A stretch of DNA of 53,683 bases, taken from NCBI GenBank assembly GCA_003165095.1, contig PLSH01000224.1, positions 1 through 53,683 on the forward strand, given 5' to 3'. The notes under the pieces were generated by a model. The model made no database searches. It saw only the letters and a list, made by a program, of their open reading frames with translations, and was not told where the DNA came from. This DNA is from Acidobacteriaceae bacterium (lineage in GTDB: Bacteria > Acidobacteriota > Terriglobia > Terriglobales > Acidobacteriaceae). Position 1 is the stretch's first letter. Each line of letters opens with the position of its first letter. Of this stretch, positions 33,662 to 41,480 are shown in pieces. The translations under genes and the position numbers were made by a program.

Positions 33662-34855
33662 CTAATCTGCGAATTCGGTGACAACGCGATCTGCCCGGAA
33701 ACGTTCCATTGCATCCATATTCAGCTCAATCCCTAAACCGGGCTTGTGCGGCAGCGCGATTTGTCCGTCTACGAGTTCGAGTTCTTCGCGGACCAGATCG
33801 CGGCGCAGGGCGGATTCGGAGAGAGCCGAGGGCAGGAATTCGATATAGGGGCAGTGCGCGTTGGCAAAACAAAGATGAGCCGATGCGGCAATCCCAATGC
33901 CTGTCTTCCAGCAATGAGGAACAACGAGGCGTCCCCGATCGGCGGCCATATCGCAAACGCGGCGCGCTTCAGTCAGGCCGCCTACGCGGCCCACATCTGG
34001 CTGAACGACGTCGACTTTGGCTCGATCGAGCAGCTCGAGGAATTCGAACCGCGAGTTCTGCAATTCTCCGGTGGCGATGCGGATGGGCGAGTGGTCATGA
34101 AGGAATGCATAGCCGTCATGATCGTCAACCTGGAGCGGCGTTTCGACAAAAAAGACATCGTAAGGCTCAAGGCGGTTGATTGTGCGCAGGGCCTCCTTGG
34201 CATTGTTCCAGCTATAGACGGCATCGACCATGAGGGTAAAGTCGGGACCGACAGCTTTGCGGCAGGCGGCTGTAAGTTCCACCACCAGGTCATCGCTGGC
34301 CTGCAGTCCCTGATGGCTGTAAGGTCCTTTTACGCCGGCTTCGATTTTGGCGGCCCGAAATCCAAGCCGCTTGGCTTCTGTGATCTTCGCGGTCAGCGAA
34401 CTGAGAAACTCCTCCGGCGTTCCGCCCACCGGCAGCAGTGAAGCATAGGCGGTGACGTGGGTCTTTCTGGCTCCGCCCATGATTTGCCAGCAGGGCAGTC
34501 CGAGGATCTTGCCGCGAAGATCCCACAACGCCATGTCGATGGCTCCAATCGCACAGATCCCCAGGCCACGGCGCCCGGTCATGATGCTGCCGACATAGAG
34601 TTTCTCCCATATGGCTTCTACGTTCAGTGGGTCCTCGCCCAACAGCATCTCTTCCAACCCGCGGCCAAGGCTGTGCGTGCCGCGCGCGTGGATCATGGCT
34701 TGCGCCACCCAGGGATTAGTATCTGTTTCGCCGATGCCGAAAAGGCCCTCGTCCGTATGGATGATGACGACAATATCGTCCTGCGCGGAAGAGCAGGCCG
34801 CTGAATCATAGTCCGGGACCAGAAGAACGTGTGTTTCCACCCTGGCGATTTTCAT
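33662..34855 (-). CDS. enolase-superfamily dehydratase/racemase (mandelate racemase/muconate lactonising type)
   Basis: 397 aa, full length. The capping domain (MKIARVETHVLLVP) and barrel are complete. Catalytic and metal residues are present: K170 in AAKIEAG (KxE form), metal ligands D211 (LMVDAVYSW), E238 (FFVETP) and E264 (ATGELQ), and H314 in VVPHCWKTG as general acid/base. Members with Lys and His on opposite sides are usually sugar-acid dehydratases or acid/amide racemases; the exact substrate cannot be deduced. Cytoplasmic. It begins 60 bases after the M24 peptidase stop and is the third gene of the solA-like/M24/enolase operon. The GntR-family operator at 37507 probably controls it. 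Confidence 0.88.
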   Translation of the reverse strand: MKIARVETHVLLVPDYDSAACSSAQDDIVVIIHTDEGLFGIGETDTNPWVAQAMIHARGTHSLGRGLEEMLLGEDPLNVEAIWEKLYVGSIMTGRRGLGICAIGAIDMALWDLRGKILGLPCWQIMGGARKTHVTAYASLLPVGGTPEEFLSSLTAKITEAKRLGFRAAKIEAGVKGPYSHQGLQASDDLVVELTAACRKAVGPDFTLMVDAVYSWNNAKEALRTINRLEPYDVFFVETPLQVDDHDGYAFLHDHSPIRIATGELQNSRFEFLELLDRAKVDVVQPDVGRVGGLTEARRVCDMAADRGRLVVPHCWKTGIGIAASAHLCFANAHCPYIEFLPSALSESALRRDLVREELELVDGQIALPHKPGLGIELNMDAMERFRADRVVTEFAD

Positions 34856-34914
34856 GTTCCTTCTCCTTTCATGCCAATCAAGCGGTCGGGGCGAACCTGC
34901 TTTTTGTGCCGTGC

Positions 34915-36030
34915 CTAAAGTGTGTGAGCAAAGCCAGTCAGAAGCTCTGCTCCCCGCGAAGTAACTGCAACGACCGATTCCAGACGTATTCCGTATTCGT
35001 CCTTGAGATAGATGCCGGGTTCGAGGGCTATGACCATGCCTTCAACAAGAACAGCCTCGTTATAAGGAACGATCCGTGGTTCTTCATGCCAGGTGACCCC
35101 GATGCCGTGACCGGAGTGATGGGGAAAGCTGGAGCCGTCATGAGTCATCGCCAGTCGCAGAAAATGGTCGAGCTCAGAGACACGCAGTCCCGGCTTTATC
35201 CTGGCAATTGCCTCATGAAGAGCCGCAAGAACGCGTTCGAAATGCGATTCCTGTTGCTTGTTTCGAGAGCCGATGGCGAACGTGTTGCACGAGTCTCCCC
35301 AGTAGCAATCATGGCGGACAATGATGTCGACGAGAACCAGGTCCTGCCTGCAGATGGTTCGCGAGGTTGGAACGCCACCCACCAAAGCGGTGCGCGGACC
35401 GGAGAGCAAATCGGCCAGGACGGGTACGCGGCATCCGGCCTCGGCTTCGATTTCCGCGTGAATCAGGCTGAACAGCTCAATCTCCTTCATCCCCTCGCGT
35501 GCGTGCTGCTTTGCAGCGCGCTGACCGCAATCGCAGAAGCGCACAGCCCGCCGGATGCGCTCGAGCTCTGAGGGTGTCTTGATGGCTCGCAGCTCGCCCA
35601 GGGCGGCAGAAACCTCAACGAAGCGCAATTGCGGAAACGACTCGGTAAGGGCGACGAGCACGGCGGCAGGCAAACAGGCGAGCTCCACACCGATGGTTGC
35701 ATGCGCACAGGAGCCGAGCTGGGTTTCTAATGCAACAATCAAGGATTGGATGCCCGGCAACGGCTCCCGATAGACGTACCCGGCAAAGCGGACTTGATTG
35801 AAAACCGAGTCCGGAGGTGCATCTTCGCCCTCGGCAAGAAACAGCACAGGCGATTGGCCATGCAGCCAGAGCAGGGCTGCAGGGCATGGCAGCCAGGGCG
35901 CCGCTCCTGACTCAATTTGAGTTTCGTAGTCCGCAAAATATGCCAGGCTCGCGGGAGAAGTGAGCAAAACGCCATCAATGGCGTTTGCGGCCAGCGCGGG
36001 TTCGAGGCGCGAAAACGGTGTCTCAGTCAT
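34915..36030 (-). CDS. M24-family metallopeptidase (Xaa-Pro peptidase-like)
   Basis: 371 aa. The N-terminal creatinase-like domain is followed by a pita-bread catalytic domain with all five metal ligands: D235 and D246 (LVDIIVRHDCYWGDSC), H308 (HHSGHGIG), E337 (ALEPGIY) and E351 (GIRLES). This makes it a dinuclear peptidase and argues against creatinase, which lacks these ligands. No signal peptide. Its start codon overlaps the stop of the sarcosine-oxidase-like gene (ATGA at 36027-36030), so translation of the two is coupled. Together they suggest release and oxidation of imino or N-substituted amino acids. Confidence 0.88.
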   Translation of the reverse strand: MTETPFSRLEPALAANAIDGVLLTSPASLAYFADYETQIESGAAPWLPCPAALLWLHGQSPVLFLAEGEDAPPDSVFNQVRFAGYVYREPLPGIQSLIVALETQLGSCAHATIGVELACLPAAVLVALTESFPQLRFVEVSAALGELRAIKTPSELERIRRAVRFCDCGQRAAKQHAREGMKEIELFSLIHAEIEAEAGCRVPVLADLLSGPRTALVGGVPTSRTICRQDLVLVDIIVRHDCYWGDSCNTFAIGSRNKQQESHFERVLAALHEAIARIKPGLRVSELDHFLRLAMTHDGSSFPHHSGHGIGVTWHEEPRIVPYNEAVLVEGMVIALEPGIYLKDEYGIRLESVVAVTSRGAELLTGFAHTL

Positions 36031-37208
36031 CGAGGCTCGCTTTCTCGCCCGGCGCCGGAGAAGAAACGTTGGACGGAAAGGAAATCAATGGGCAATGACG
36101 TCGTGCCGTTGAGTACGAGATCGGCGAGAGCTGTGCCGATCAAAGGCGCGAACTTGAAGCCGTGGCCAGAGAAGCCTGCGCCAAAGACAACATTCCTGAA
36201 GACCGGGTGACGATCGACGATGAAGTGTTCATCGGGCGTGAGGGTGTAGAGGCAGGTCATTGAGCGGTGCAGGCGGCCCGCGGATCCGGCATACGGACCG
36301 GCGAGGCCAGGCATGTACTTCGAGGCGGTCTTGCGAATTGGATCGAGATCGCTTGCGTCTGGCGGCGCGGCGGGGCTATCGGCGTCGGGCAGGTCGATTC
36401 CGCCCATGTGCTCCGCCATCTTGACGCCGAATCCGGGCACGCTGGGAAATCCATAAAGGAAATTCTCGGGAAAAGTGAAGACGGGTACACGATCGGCGGC
36501 GAAGAGCTCGGGGACGAGCGGATCGAACCATACGAGTACCTTGCGCCGGACCGTGAGCGGCAAACCAAGATCGCGCAGCAGCTTTCCGGCCCATGCGCCG
36601 GCAGTGATCACCAGGCTTCCGGCTGTGACTGTCTCGTTTTGCAGTTCGACTCGAACGTGGCCGCCGGAGGCGCTCCAGCCTATGACCGGCTGGTCGAGAA
36701 CGCACTCCGCGCCCAGGGCGGCGGCGTGCGCGTGGCTGCTGCGGATGGAGGCGTCCACATCGATCCATCCTGCCTGCGGGTCGAAGATCCCGGCATAGTT
36801 CTCTGGAATCTGAAAAGCGGGATAACGCCGGTAGACTTCGCTTGCTGAAAGTGTCTCCACCTGCAAACGGTTGATGGATGCGCTGTCGATAACAGCCTTG
36901 AGAAATGCTTCACCAGGAGGACCCATAGAGAGCATCCCGGTGCGGTGCAGCAGTTTTGCGCCGAATTCTCCGGCTGCCTGGTCCCACAACTCGCCGGCGC
37001 GCTGCGCAAGCTTCACATAACCTGTCCCTTCGGGATAGGCAATGCGGTAGATGCGCGTGCCGCCGGAGTGGCTGCCATGGTGGTGCGGCGGCGTGAAGCG
37101 ATCGAATCCGATCACTGAGAGTCCACGGCGAGCCAGTTCGACGGCGGCGAAGCTGCCCATCGTTCCAAGCCCGATGACGGCCGCGTCGTAATGGGATCGT
37201 CTTGTCAT
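36027..37208 (-). CDS. sarcosine oxidase/N-methyltryptophan oxidase-like flavoenzyme
   Basis: 393 aa, the normal length. The FAD-binding GLGTMGSFAAVELARRG is at residues 13-29, the substrate-side GGTRIYRIAYPEG follows, and MTCLYTLTPDEHFIVD contains C319, aligned with the cysteine that covalently holds FAD in monomeric sarcosine oxidase and MTOX. The family oxidises secondary amines such as N-methyl amino acids, and in one branch fructosyl amino acids, giving an imine, then an aldehyde and H2O2. First gene of the operon with the M24 peptidase and enolase-type enzyme. RidA, which clears reactive imines, is divergent from it across a shared control region, a logical pairing. Confidence 0.88.
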   Translation of the reverse strand: MTRRSHYDAAVIGLGTMGSFAAVELARRGLSVIGFDRFTPPHHHGSHSGGTRIYRIAYPEGTGYVKLAQRAGELWDQAAGEFGAKLLHRTGMLSMGPPGEAFLKAVIDSASINRLQVETLSASEVYRRYPAFQIPENYAGIFDPQAGWIDVDASIRSSHAHAAALGAECVLDQPVIGWSASGGHVRVELQNETVTAGSLVITAGAWAGKLLRDLGLPLTVRRKVLVWFDPLVPELFAADRVPVFTFPENFLYGFPSVPGFGVKMAEHMGGIDLPDADSPAAPPDASDLDPIRKTASKYMPGLAGPYAGSAGRLHRSMTCLYTLTPDEHFIVDRHPVFRNVVFGAGFSGHGFKFAPLIGTALADLVLNGTTSLPIDFLSVQRFFSGAGRESEPR

Positions 37209-37496
37209 GTCAGCGTGTTCTGCTCCGTAAGAAGCTTTTCAGAGGTTCAACTACTGTGGGAACTCAAGGCACACACACCGGGCAATAGAATGATGAGGAC
37301 CGCAATGGCAAAAGCCGGCATGGGTACCGGCGCAAAGGGAAGGGTGCCGGCTCGGGAGCCCTGCGCAGCCCCGATCTGAGTGGAGAGTGGTCTCATGCTT
37401 CCTGTTCCCGCGCGAAACTTGACACCGGACCTGACGCACCATTCCTGCCGGAAAAGGACGATTCTTCGGGCCAGACGGATATCGATTTGTTTCGAT

Positions 37497-37527
37497 ATTA
37501 TAGCACATCATACCTGTCTGCTATGAT
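37497..37527 (-). promoter_or_regulatory. GntR-type operator A within promoter of the sarcosine-oxidase operon
   Basis: On the minus strand ACAGGTATGATGTGCTATAAT: the operator core GGTATGAT lies in the spacer upstream of a perfect TATAAT (plus-strand 37497-37502). The site also has 6-bp perfect arms ATCATA (37507-37512) and TATGAT (37522-37527). It shares its core with sites at 38489, 40273 and 47860. It sits in the 410-base region between sarcosine oxidase and RidA, which is otherwise empty; control of both directions is likely. No good -35 is seen. Confidence 0.6.
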
Positions 37528-37619
37528 CGAAAATTGAGGCCGAAAAGGCCCTCGGCCAGCCGCTTGAGGAACGAGCCTTCTTGCGCCGTCAGTCGACTTT
37601 ATTTTCGGAGGAAAATGTC

Positions 37620-38012
37620 GTGATTGAACGACTCCAGGTTCCGAATGCACCCAGGCCCGCAGGTCCCTATTCGACCGCGGTACGTGCAGGAGAGTTTCTC
37701 TTTATCTCAGGACAAGGTCCCGTGGATCCAGTCTCGGGCCAAATGCAGGCACAGGCGAGTATCGACGAGCAAACCCGGCTTGTGCTCAACAATGTGCGAA
37801 CCATCTTGAATGGCTGTGGGGCCGATCTGGAGCATGTCGTGAAATGTTCGGTTTTCCTATTAGATCCAAAGGACTTCAGCGCGATGAACGCGGTTTATGC
37901 CGAGGTTTTCGGAGGAAACAAACCAGCACGCACCACGGTGGCAACGGGGATGGTGGCCGAGGGTATGAGGATCGAGATCGATTGCGTGGCCTACGTGCCG
38001 CGTCCGTCCTAG
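37620..38012 (+). CDS. RidA/YjgF-family enamine/imine deaminase
   Basis: 130 aa from the GTG at 37620, with GGAGG 8 bases upstream. The longer frame (TTG at 37581) adds only non-conserved residues. Signature parts: RPAGPYSTAVRAGEFLFISGQ at the start, and NKPARTTVATG carrying the conserved Arg that holds the substrate carboxylate. The C-terminus is RIEIDCVAYVP. RidA proteins hydrolyse reactive 2-aminoacrylate and other enamine/imine intermediates in the cytoplasm. Divergent from the sarcosine-oxidase-like operon, whose product generates imines; a shared GntR-type operator lies between. Its stop overlaps by 4 bases the stop of the convergent truncated gene. Confidence 0.9.
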   Translation: MIERLQVPNAPRPAGPYSTAVRAGEFLFISGQGPVDPVSGQMQAQASIDEQTRLVLNNVRTILNGCGADLEHVVKCSVFLLDPKDFSAMNAVYAEVFGGNKPARTTVATGMVAEGMRIEIDCVAYVPRPS

Positions 38013-38479
38013 AAGCCGGCCATGCCTTGGGCGCCTGGATGAGGAACCCAATCGAGAGAGAGCACACTCTCCCATCGAAGAATGTTGCTCTCGCCATGAA
38101 ATGTCATTCCGGCGGCTGCCTCGGCTACCGAAGGACTGCCCCAATATGGGAAGCAGAGATCATGACCCAGGAGCCCGCTGATCAACCGCGCTTCTGCGTC
38201 CGCGCCGTAGATTGGCCCGTGAATCGCCGGGGCAAACTGGTCGGAATCAATCGTGGTGCGGTTTTGAATCCCGAGCGGATTGAGATTGCAGGCAAGTTTT
38301 GAGGCAATTTCGGCGCCGTGGCCTCCGCACTCCAGAATGATCACTCGAGTCAGTTCAGACTCGATCTGCCAGGCCTTGCGGCCGTGATAGGTGATCGTCG
38401 GAACTCCGGAGCCGGGAACAGCCGGACGAAAAGCTGGACTCATTTCAGCATTGCGCCTGAATCCCCGGAGGGATAGCAT
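38009..38479 (-). pseudogene. aldose-epimerase-like protein, C-terminally truncated
   Basis: The frame opens sensibly at TITYHGRKAWQIESELTRVIILECGGHGAEIAS and continues DQFAPAIHGPIYGADAEARLISGLLGHDLCFPYWGSPSVAEA to MTFHGESNILRWE. This is the first third of an aldose-1-epimerase-fold (galactose mutarotase-like) protein of about 350 aa. It ends after only 156 aa with non-conserved text (SVLSLDWVPHPGAQG), and its stop lies inside the RidA gene end. The loss point is near 38060. The start may be the ATG at 38443. It was presumably a sugar epimerase/mutarotase serving this catabolic block. Confidence 0.6.
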
Positions 38480-38488
38480 TCGCGCACA

Positions 38489-38505
38489 GGATACCTGTAT
38501 GATAA
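38489..38505 (+). promoter_or_regulatory. GntR-type operator B upstream of the SDR gene
   Basis: GGATACCTGTATGATAA: near-palindromic GATAC-CT-GTATGA. The TATGAT inside it (38499-38504) can serve as the -10 of a plus-strand promoter for the SDR gene at 38591, so a bound repressor would block it. It lies also upstream of the truncated epimerase gene on the other strand. Same core as sites A, C and D. Confidence 0.55.
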
Positions 38506-38590
38506 CCGGGTTAGACGCCGAGAGCCTTCCTCAGCAGGGAGGGTTTGTGCGTGTCTGACCATGCTTTATTCCGGAGATAAGAGATAGCAG

Positions 38591-39385
38591 ATGGAACGTT
38601 CTGAGAATAGTGGCCGGTTGATCGTCATCACCGGCGGGGGAAGCGGTATTGGCAAAGCCACGGGTCTTCTTTTGGCGGCGCGTGGCGATACGATCGCGAT
38701 CCTGGACAAGAATGGCGAAAGGGCAAATGAGGTGGCTCAAGAAGCTTTGGAGCGGGGAGGGTGCGGAGCCATCGCTTTGGCCTGCGACGTGTCGGACGAG
38801 CGGCAAGTGACGGAGTCATTCGCGCGCATTCACGAGCGCTTCGGAGCCCCGTACGGGATCTTCGCCAATGCCGGCATCGACATGGGCGGACTGATCCACG
38901 AGATGCCGATCGAGCGTTGGAAGTTCATCGTCGACACCAACCTTACCGGCGTTTTCCTGACTTGCAAGCATGGTCTTCAGCAGATGCTGGATGCGCACAT
39001 TGCCGGCTCGATTGTCTGTACGTCGTCGCCGGCCGGATACGTGGCCCAGGCGGCGGGCCGGGCAGGCGCTTACAGCGCTACCAAGGGCGCCATTTCTTCT
39101 CTGGTGCGCTGCATGGCGGTCGATTACGCGCCCTTCGGCATCCGGGTGAATGCCGTGGTTCCTGGGGCAACGGAAACCGGATTGTGCTGGAATAACGTTC
39201 CTGCCGATGAAGTGGAAAAGATGCGGGCGCAACTCTCGCGAGAGATTCCCCTGGGCCGTCTGGCACAGCCGGAAGATCAGTCCCCGCTGGTGGCGTGGCT
39301 TTTGTCTGACGAGGCCGGCTATGTAACGGGCGCTCACTTTGTTTGCGATGGTGGAATCCTGGCCAAGTCTTCCATCAGCGTTTAG
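38591..39385 (+). CDS. short-chain dehydrogenase/reductase (SDR)
   Basis: 264 aa, complete classical SDR. The cofactor loop TGGGSGIG (14-21) is followed by an Asp at the end of the second strand (ILDK), favouring NAD(H). NAG is at 93-95. The catalytic S145/S146 and Y161-x3-K165 (YSATK) are present, and the C-terminal GAHFVCDGG is typical. Cytoplasmic oxidation of an alcohol to a ketone, probably a sugar or sugar-acid hydroxyl given the GntR regulator and enolase-type dehydratase near by. The promoter overlaps operator B. It converges on the GntR gene with 79 bases between stops. Confidence 0.9.
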   Translation: MERSENSGRLIVITGGGSGIGKATGLLLAARGDTIAILDKNGERANEVAQEALERGGCGAIALACDVSDERQVTESFARIHERFGAPYGIFANAGIDMGGLIHEMPIERWKFIVDTNLTGVFLTCKHGLQQMLDAHIAGSIVCTSSPAGYVAQAAGRAGAYSATKGAISSLVRCMAVDYAPFGIRVNAVVPGATETGLCWNNVPADEVEKMRAQLSREIPLGRLAQPEDQSPLVAWLLSDEAGYVTGAHFVCDGGILAKSSISV

Positions 39386-39464
39386 ACCGGGCGTGCGGAA
39401 CAGGGAATCGAATCGCGCGGTTGGAAGCTGTTCAATTGGCGCCGGGAAAGCGAGTGGTTGACGG

Positions 39465-40244
39465 TCAGGCGCTCAAGACGGTTGCTTCGAGTGCTGCGTC
39501 TTCAGCTTTCTCCGTGCGCTCCAAAGCTCCTACGATCAAACTCTCGGAGTAGGAGATGTGGTCGATCATGGCCTGGCGTGACTTTTCCGGGTCGCGCTGC
39601 TTGATGACGTCGAGCAGATCCCGATGCGAGGTCAATTCGTAGTTCTTGAAGGCAGCCAGGTCTTCCACGCTGGTTTCAAGCAGCACGCCGGCCCTGGCCA
39701 TCAGGCGAGTGAACGAGCGCACCAGCTTTGCCAGCACCGGGTTGTGGCTCGCCTCCGCAAGAGCGCAGTGAAATTCGGTTGCAATGGCGGCTATGCTCTC
39801 CTGCTTCTGGATGGAGCGGTCAATCGCGATCAGGACATCTTCCATCTTCCAGAAATCTTCAGGGACGGCGCGTTCGGTTGCCAGCGCCGCGATGCTCGAC
39901 TCCACCAGCTTGCGGGCCTCGATCACATCCATCAAGGCTTCCTTTTCAAGCAGGAGTGCGAGCACATCCGCGTGGACGATATACTCCGTCGAAACGGTTT
40001 TAACGAAGCAACCCGAGCCTGGCTTGATTTCAATCAGGTTCAGAACGGCCATCATTTGAAGAGCTTCACGAATTCCGGTGCGGCTTACGCCGAAGTGATC
40101 GACGAGCTCATTCTGCGAGGGTAGCTTGTCGCCCGGCTTGAAGGTACCGTCCTTGAGCCACCCGATGAGCTGATCGAGCGTCTGAGTCGACAGGCTTTCA
40201 CGGGTCGCGCCAATATAAGTAGTGCGTGACTGTTCGATTGCCAC
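39465..40244 (-). CDS. FCD-type GntR-family transcription regulator
   Basis: 259 aa from the GTG at 40244, chosen because GAGG stands 8 bases before it; the open frame continues upstream through the promoter. The N-terminal winged helix reads LDQLIGWLKDGTFKPGDKLPSQNELVDHFGVSRTGIREALQMMAVLNLIEIKPGSGCFV. The C-terminal FCD effector domain has the usual metal/ligand residues (EARKLVESSIAALATERA, FHCALAEASHNPVLAKLV, SHRDLLDVIKQRDPEKSRQAMIDHI). Members mostly repress sugar-acid or organic-acid catabolism and release DNA when the acid binds. Operator C lies in its own promoter and three similar sites control neighbours, so it is the likely master of this block. Confidence 0.92.
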   Translation of the reverse strand: MAIEQSRTTYIGATRESLSTQTLDQLIGWLKDGTFKPGDKLPSQNELVDHFGVSRTGIREALQMMAVLNLIEIKPGSGCFVKTVSTEYIVHADVLALLLEKEALMDVIEARKLVESSIAALATERAVPEDFWKMEDVLIAIDRSIQKQESIAAIATEFHCALAEASHNPVLAKLVRSFTRLMARAGVLLETSVEDLAAFKNYELTSHRDLLDVIKQRDPEKSRQAMIDHISYSESLIVGALERTEKAEDAALEATVLSA

Positions 40245-40269
40245 GGGATATCCTCGTATAACTCCAAAC

Positions 40270-40288
40270 ATATCATACCGTACATACC
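40270..40288 (-). promoter_or_regulatory. GntR-type operator C in the regulator's own promoter
   Basis: On the minus strand GTATGTACGGTATGATATG. TATGAT inside it is a good -10 (5 of 6) with a weak -35, TTTCCG, 17 bases upstream. The start codon of the regulator follows about 25-30 bases later. The GGTATGAT core is shared with the other three sites, and a second GTATG repeat precedes it. Suggests autoregulation. Confidence 0.55.
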
Positions 40289-40411
40289 GCTCATCGGAAA
40301 GTGCCTGCGGAAAGTACCTGCTACCGGGCCGTTGCCTGACTGGGTTTGCGGGTTTCACGAGCAAAAAACGCTGAGGTAACCGCGCCCGCTTTTAGCTGTC
40401 CTTTGCTTCGA

Positions 40412-40885
40412 TCAGCTCAAAATCGCTTCTCGGCCCTCCGCCTTCGCTCGCCGCGCTTCAGTTGCGGTCGGCGGCAAAGACAGAAGCACGATGGCAATGA
40501 TGCCGCAGGCGACTCCAACCGACTGGAGCGAGGTGATGTGCTCGTGCAATACCAGGGGCGCAAGCAGTACGACCGGCAGCGGATAGAGGGCGGTAAACAC
40601 AGTAACGATAGAGGCAGATCCGCCCAGCCGCATAGCCTCGAAGATTCCCCAGGAACCGAGGTTGCTCAACAGCCCGCTCAACAGGCCGTAGAGGATAGAC
40701 CGGTGCGTGTAGATCGATAGCGACTCATGCGGCAGAACCAGTGGTTGAGTGAGAAATGTCCCGAGGACCAGGAGCACCATCAGGGATTCAGCAGAGATGC
40801 GATTGGTGGACATCTTCTGGAATATCCCCGTGACACCCCAGGTGACCAGCACGCCGAACGCGAACCAAAGCCAGGAAATATGCAG
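40412..40885 (-). CDS. half-size EamA/DMT-type membrane transporter, second of a pair
   Basis: About 157 aa with five hydrophobic segments, one EamA domain (most DMT permeases have two). The first membrane segment ISWLWFAFGVLVTWGVTGIF begins before the GTG at 40852, so translation must start earlier. No ATG, GTG or TTG is available, but CTG at 40885 has AAAGGAG 7 bases upstream, immediately after the TGA of the preceding gene. C-terminal signature: GGSASIVTVFTALYPLPVVLLAPLVLHEHIT. Inner-membrane export or import of a small metabolite. It probably dimerises with the product of the adjacent gene. The GntR regulator follows on the same strand after about 168 bases. Confidence 0.75.
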   Translation of the reverse strand: MHISWLWFAFGVLVTWGVTGIFQKMSTNRISAESLMVLLVLGTFLTQPLVLPHESLSIYTHRSILYGLLSGLLSNLGSWGIFEAMRLGGSASIVTVFTALYPLPVVLLAPLVLHEHITSLQSVGVACGIIAIVLLSLPPTATEARRAKAEGREAILS

Positions 40886-40898
40886 AAGAGTGCTCCTT

Positions 40899-41438
40899 TC
40901 AAATCGAGAATATGACGAATGCAGCTACCGCGAAAAAGAGCCCGGCTAACTGACCGCGCGTCAGTCTTTCGTGCAGAAAAATCACCGCAAGAAGGACCGT
41001 AACAAGTGGATAGAGAGAGCTGATAACCGTAACTACTGAAGTGTTTGCCGAACTGCGGTAAGCCGCGAAGAGAGCCAGTTGTCCAAGGCCGGAGAGCACT
41101 CCCACGATCAGGCCATAGGTGATTCCGGAGAAGCTTTTTTCCATACGGAAGCGGCGAAAGGCCAAAAACACAATGCCCACGGGCAAGCCGCCCCAATTGA
41201 ACAGGTACTGCATGGTTTTGGGCGGAATTTCGTTGCCGCCGATCTTGGAAAAGAAGATCCATGGCACGTAACAGACAATGCAGAAGATACAGCACCAGAA
41301 CCAGCGAGCCGTAAGTGCTTTGGGGATTCTCAGTGTTTTCTCCTCGCAGTCAAGCTCTGCCTTTTTTGAACAAACTAGCCTGCTGAACCGGGGGCCCGGC
41401 GCTGGCTTACCGGACTGGACTTGCCGTGTAGTTATCAT
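40899..41438 (-). CDS. half-size EamA/DMT-type membrane transporter, first of a pair
   Basis: Open from the ATG at 41438 (179 aa), but the first 35 residues are not membrane-like. An inner CTG at 41333 with GAGGAG 6 bases before it gives LRIPKALTARWFWCCIF, a more natural start of about 144 aa. Five hydrophobic segments follow, with the EamA end motif NTSVVTVISSLYPLVTVLLAVIFLHERLTRGQLAGL. A single-domain protein, like its neighbour, so the functional unit is probably a heterodimer, comparable to paired SMR proteins. The end is directly coupled to the next gene: the Shine-Dalgarno sequence overlaps its TGA region. Likely carries the pathway substrate or an intermediate. Confidence 0.78.
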   Translation of the reverse strand: MITTRQVQSGKPAPGPRFSRLVCSKKAELDCEEKTLRIPKALTARWFWCCIFCIVCYVPWIFFSKIGGNEIPPKTMQYLFNWGGLPVGIVFLAFRRFRMEKSFSGITYGLIVGVLSGLGQLALFAAYRSSANTSVVTVISSLYPLVTVLLAVIFLHERLTRGQLAGLFFAVAAFVIFSI

Positions 41439-41480
41439 CCGCCGAATGCGTGGTGGCGCGTGCGCCGGCGGAGGATACGG

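Noticed and set aside
34915..36030. M24 protein as creatinase, forming a creatine-to-sarcosine pathway with the adjacent oxidase
   Set aside because: Attractive because creatinase shares the fold and sarcosine oxidase is next door, but all five metal ligands of the peptidases (D235, D246, H308, E337, E351) are present and creatinase does not use them.
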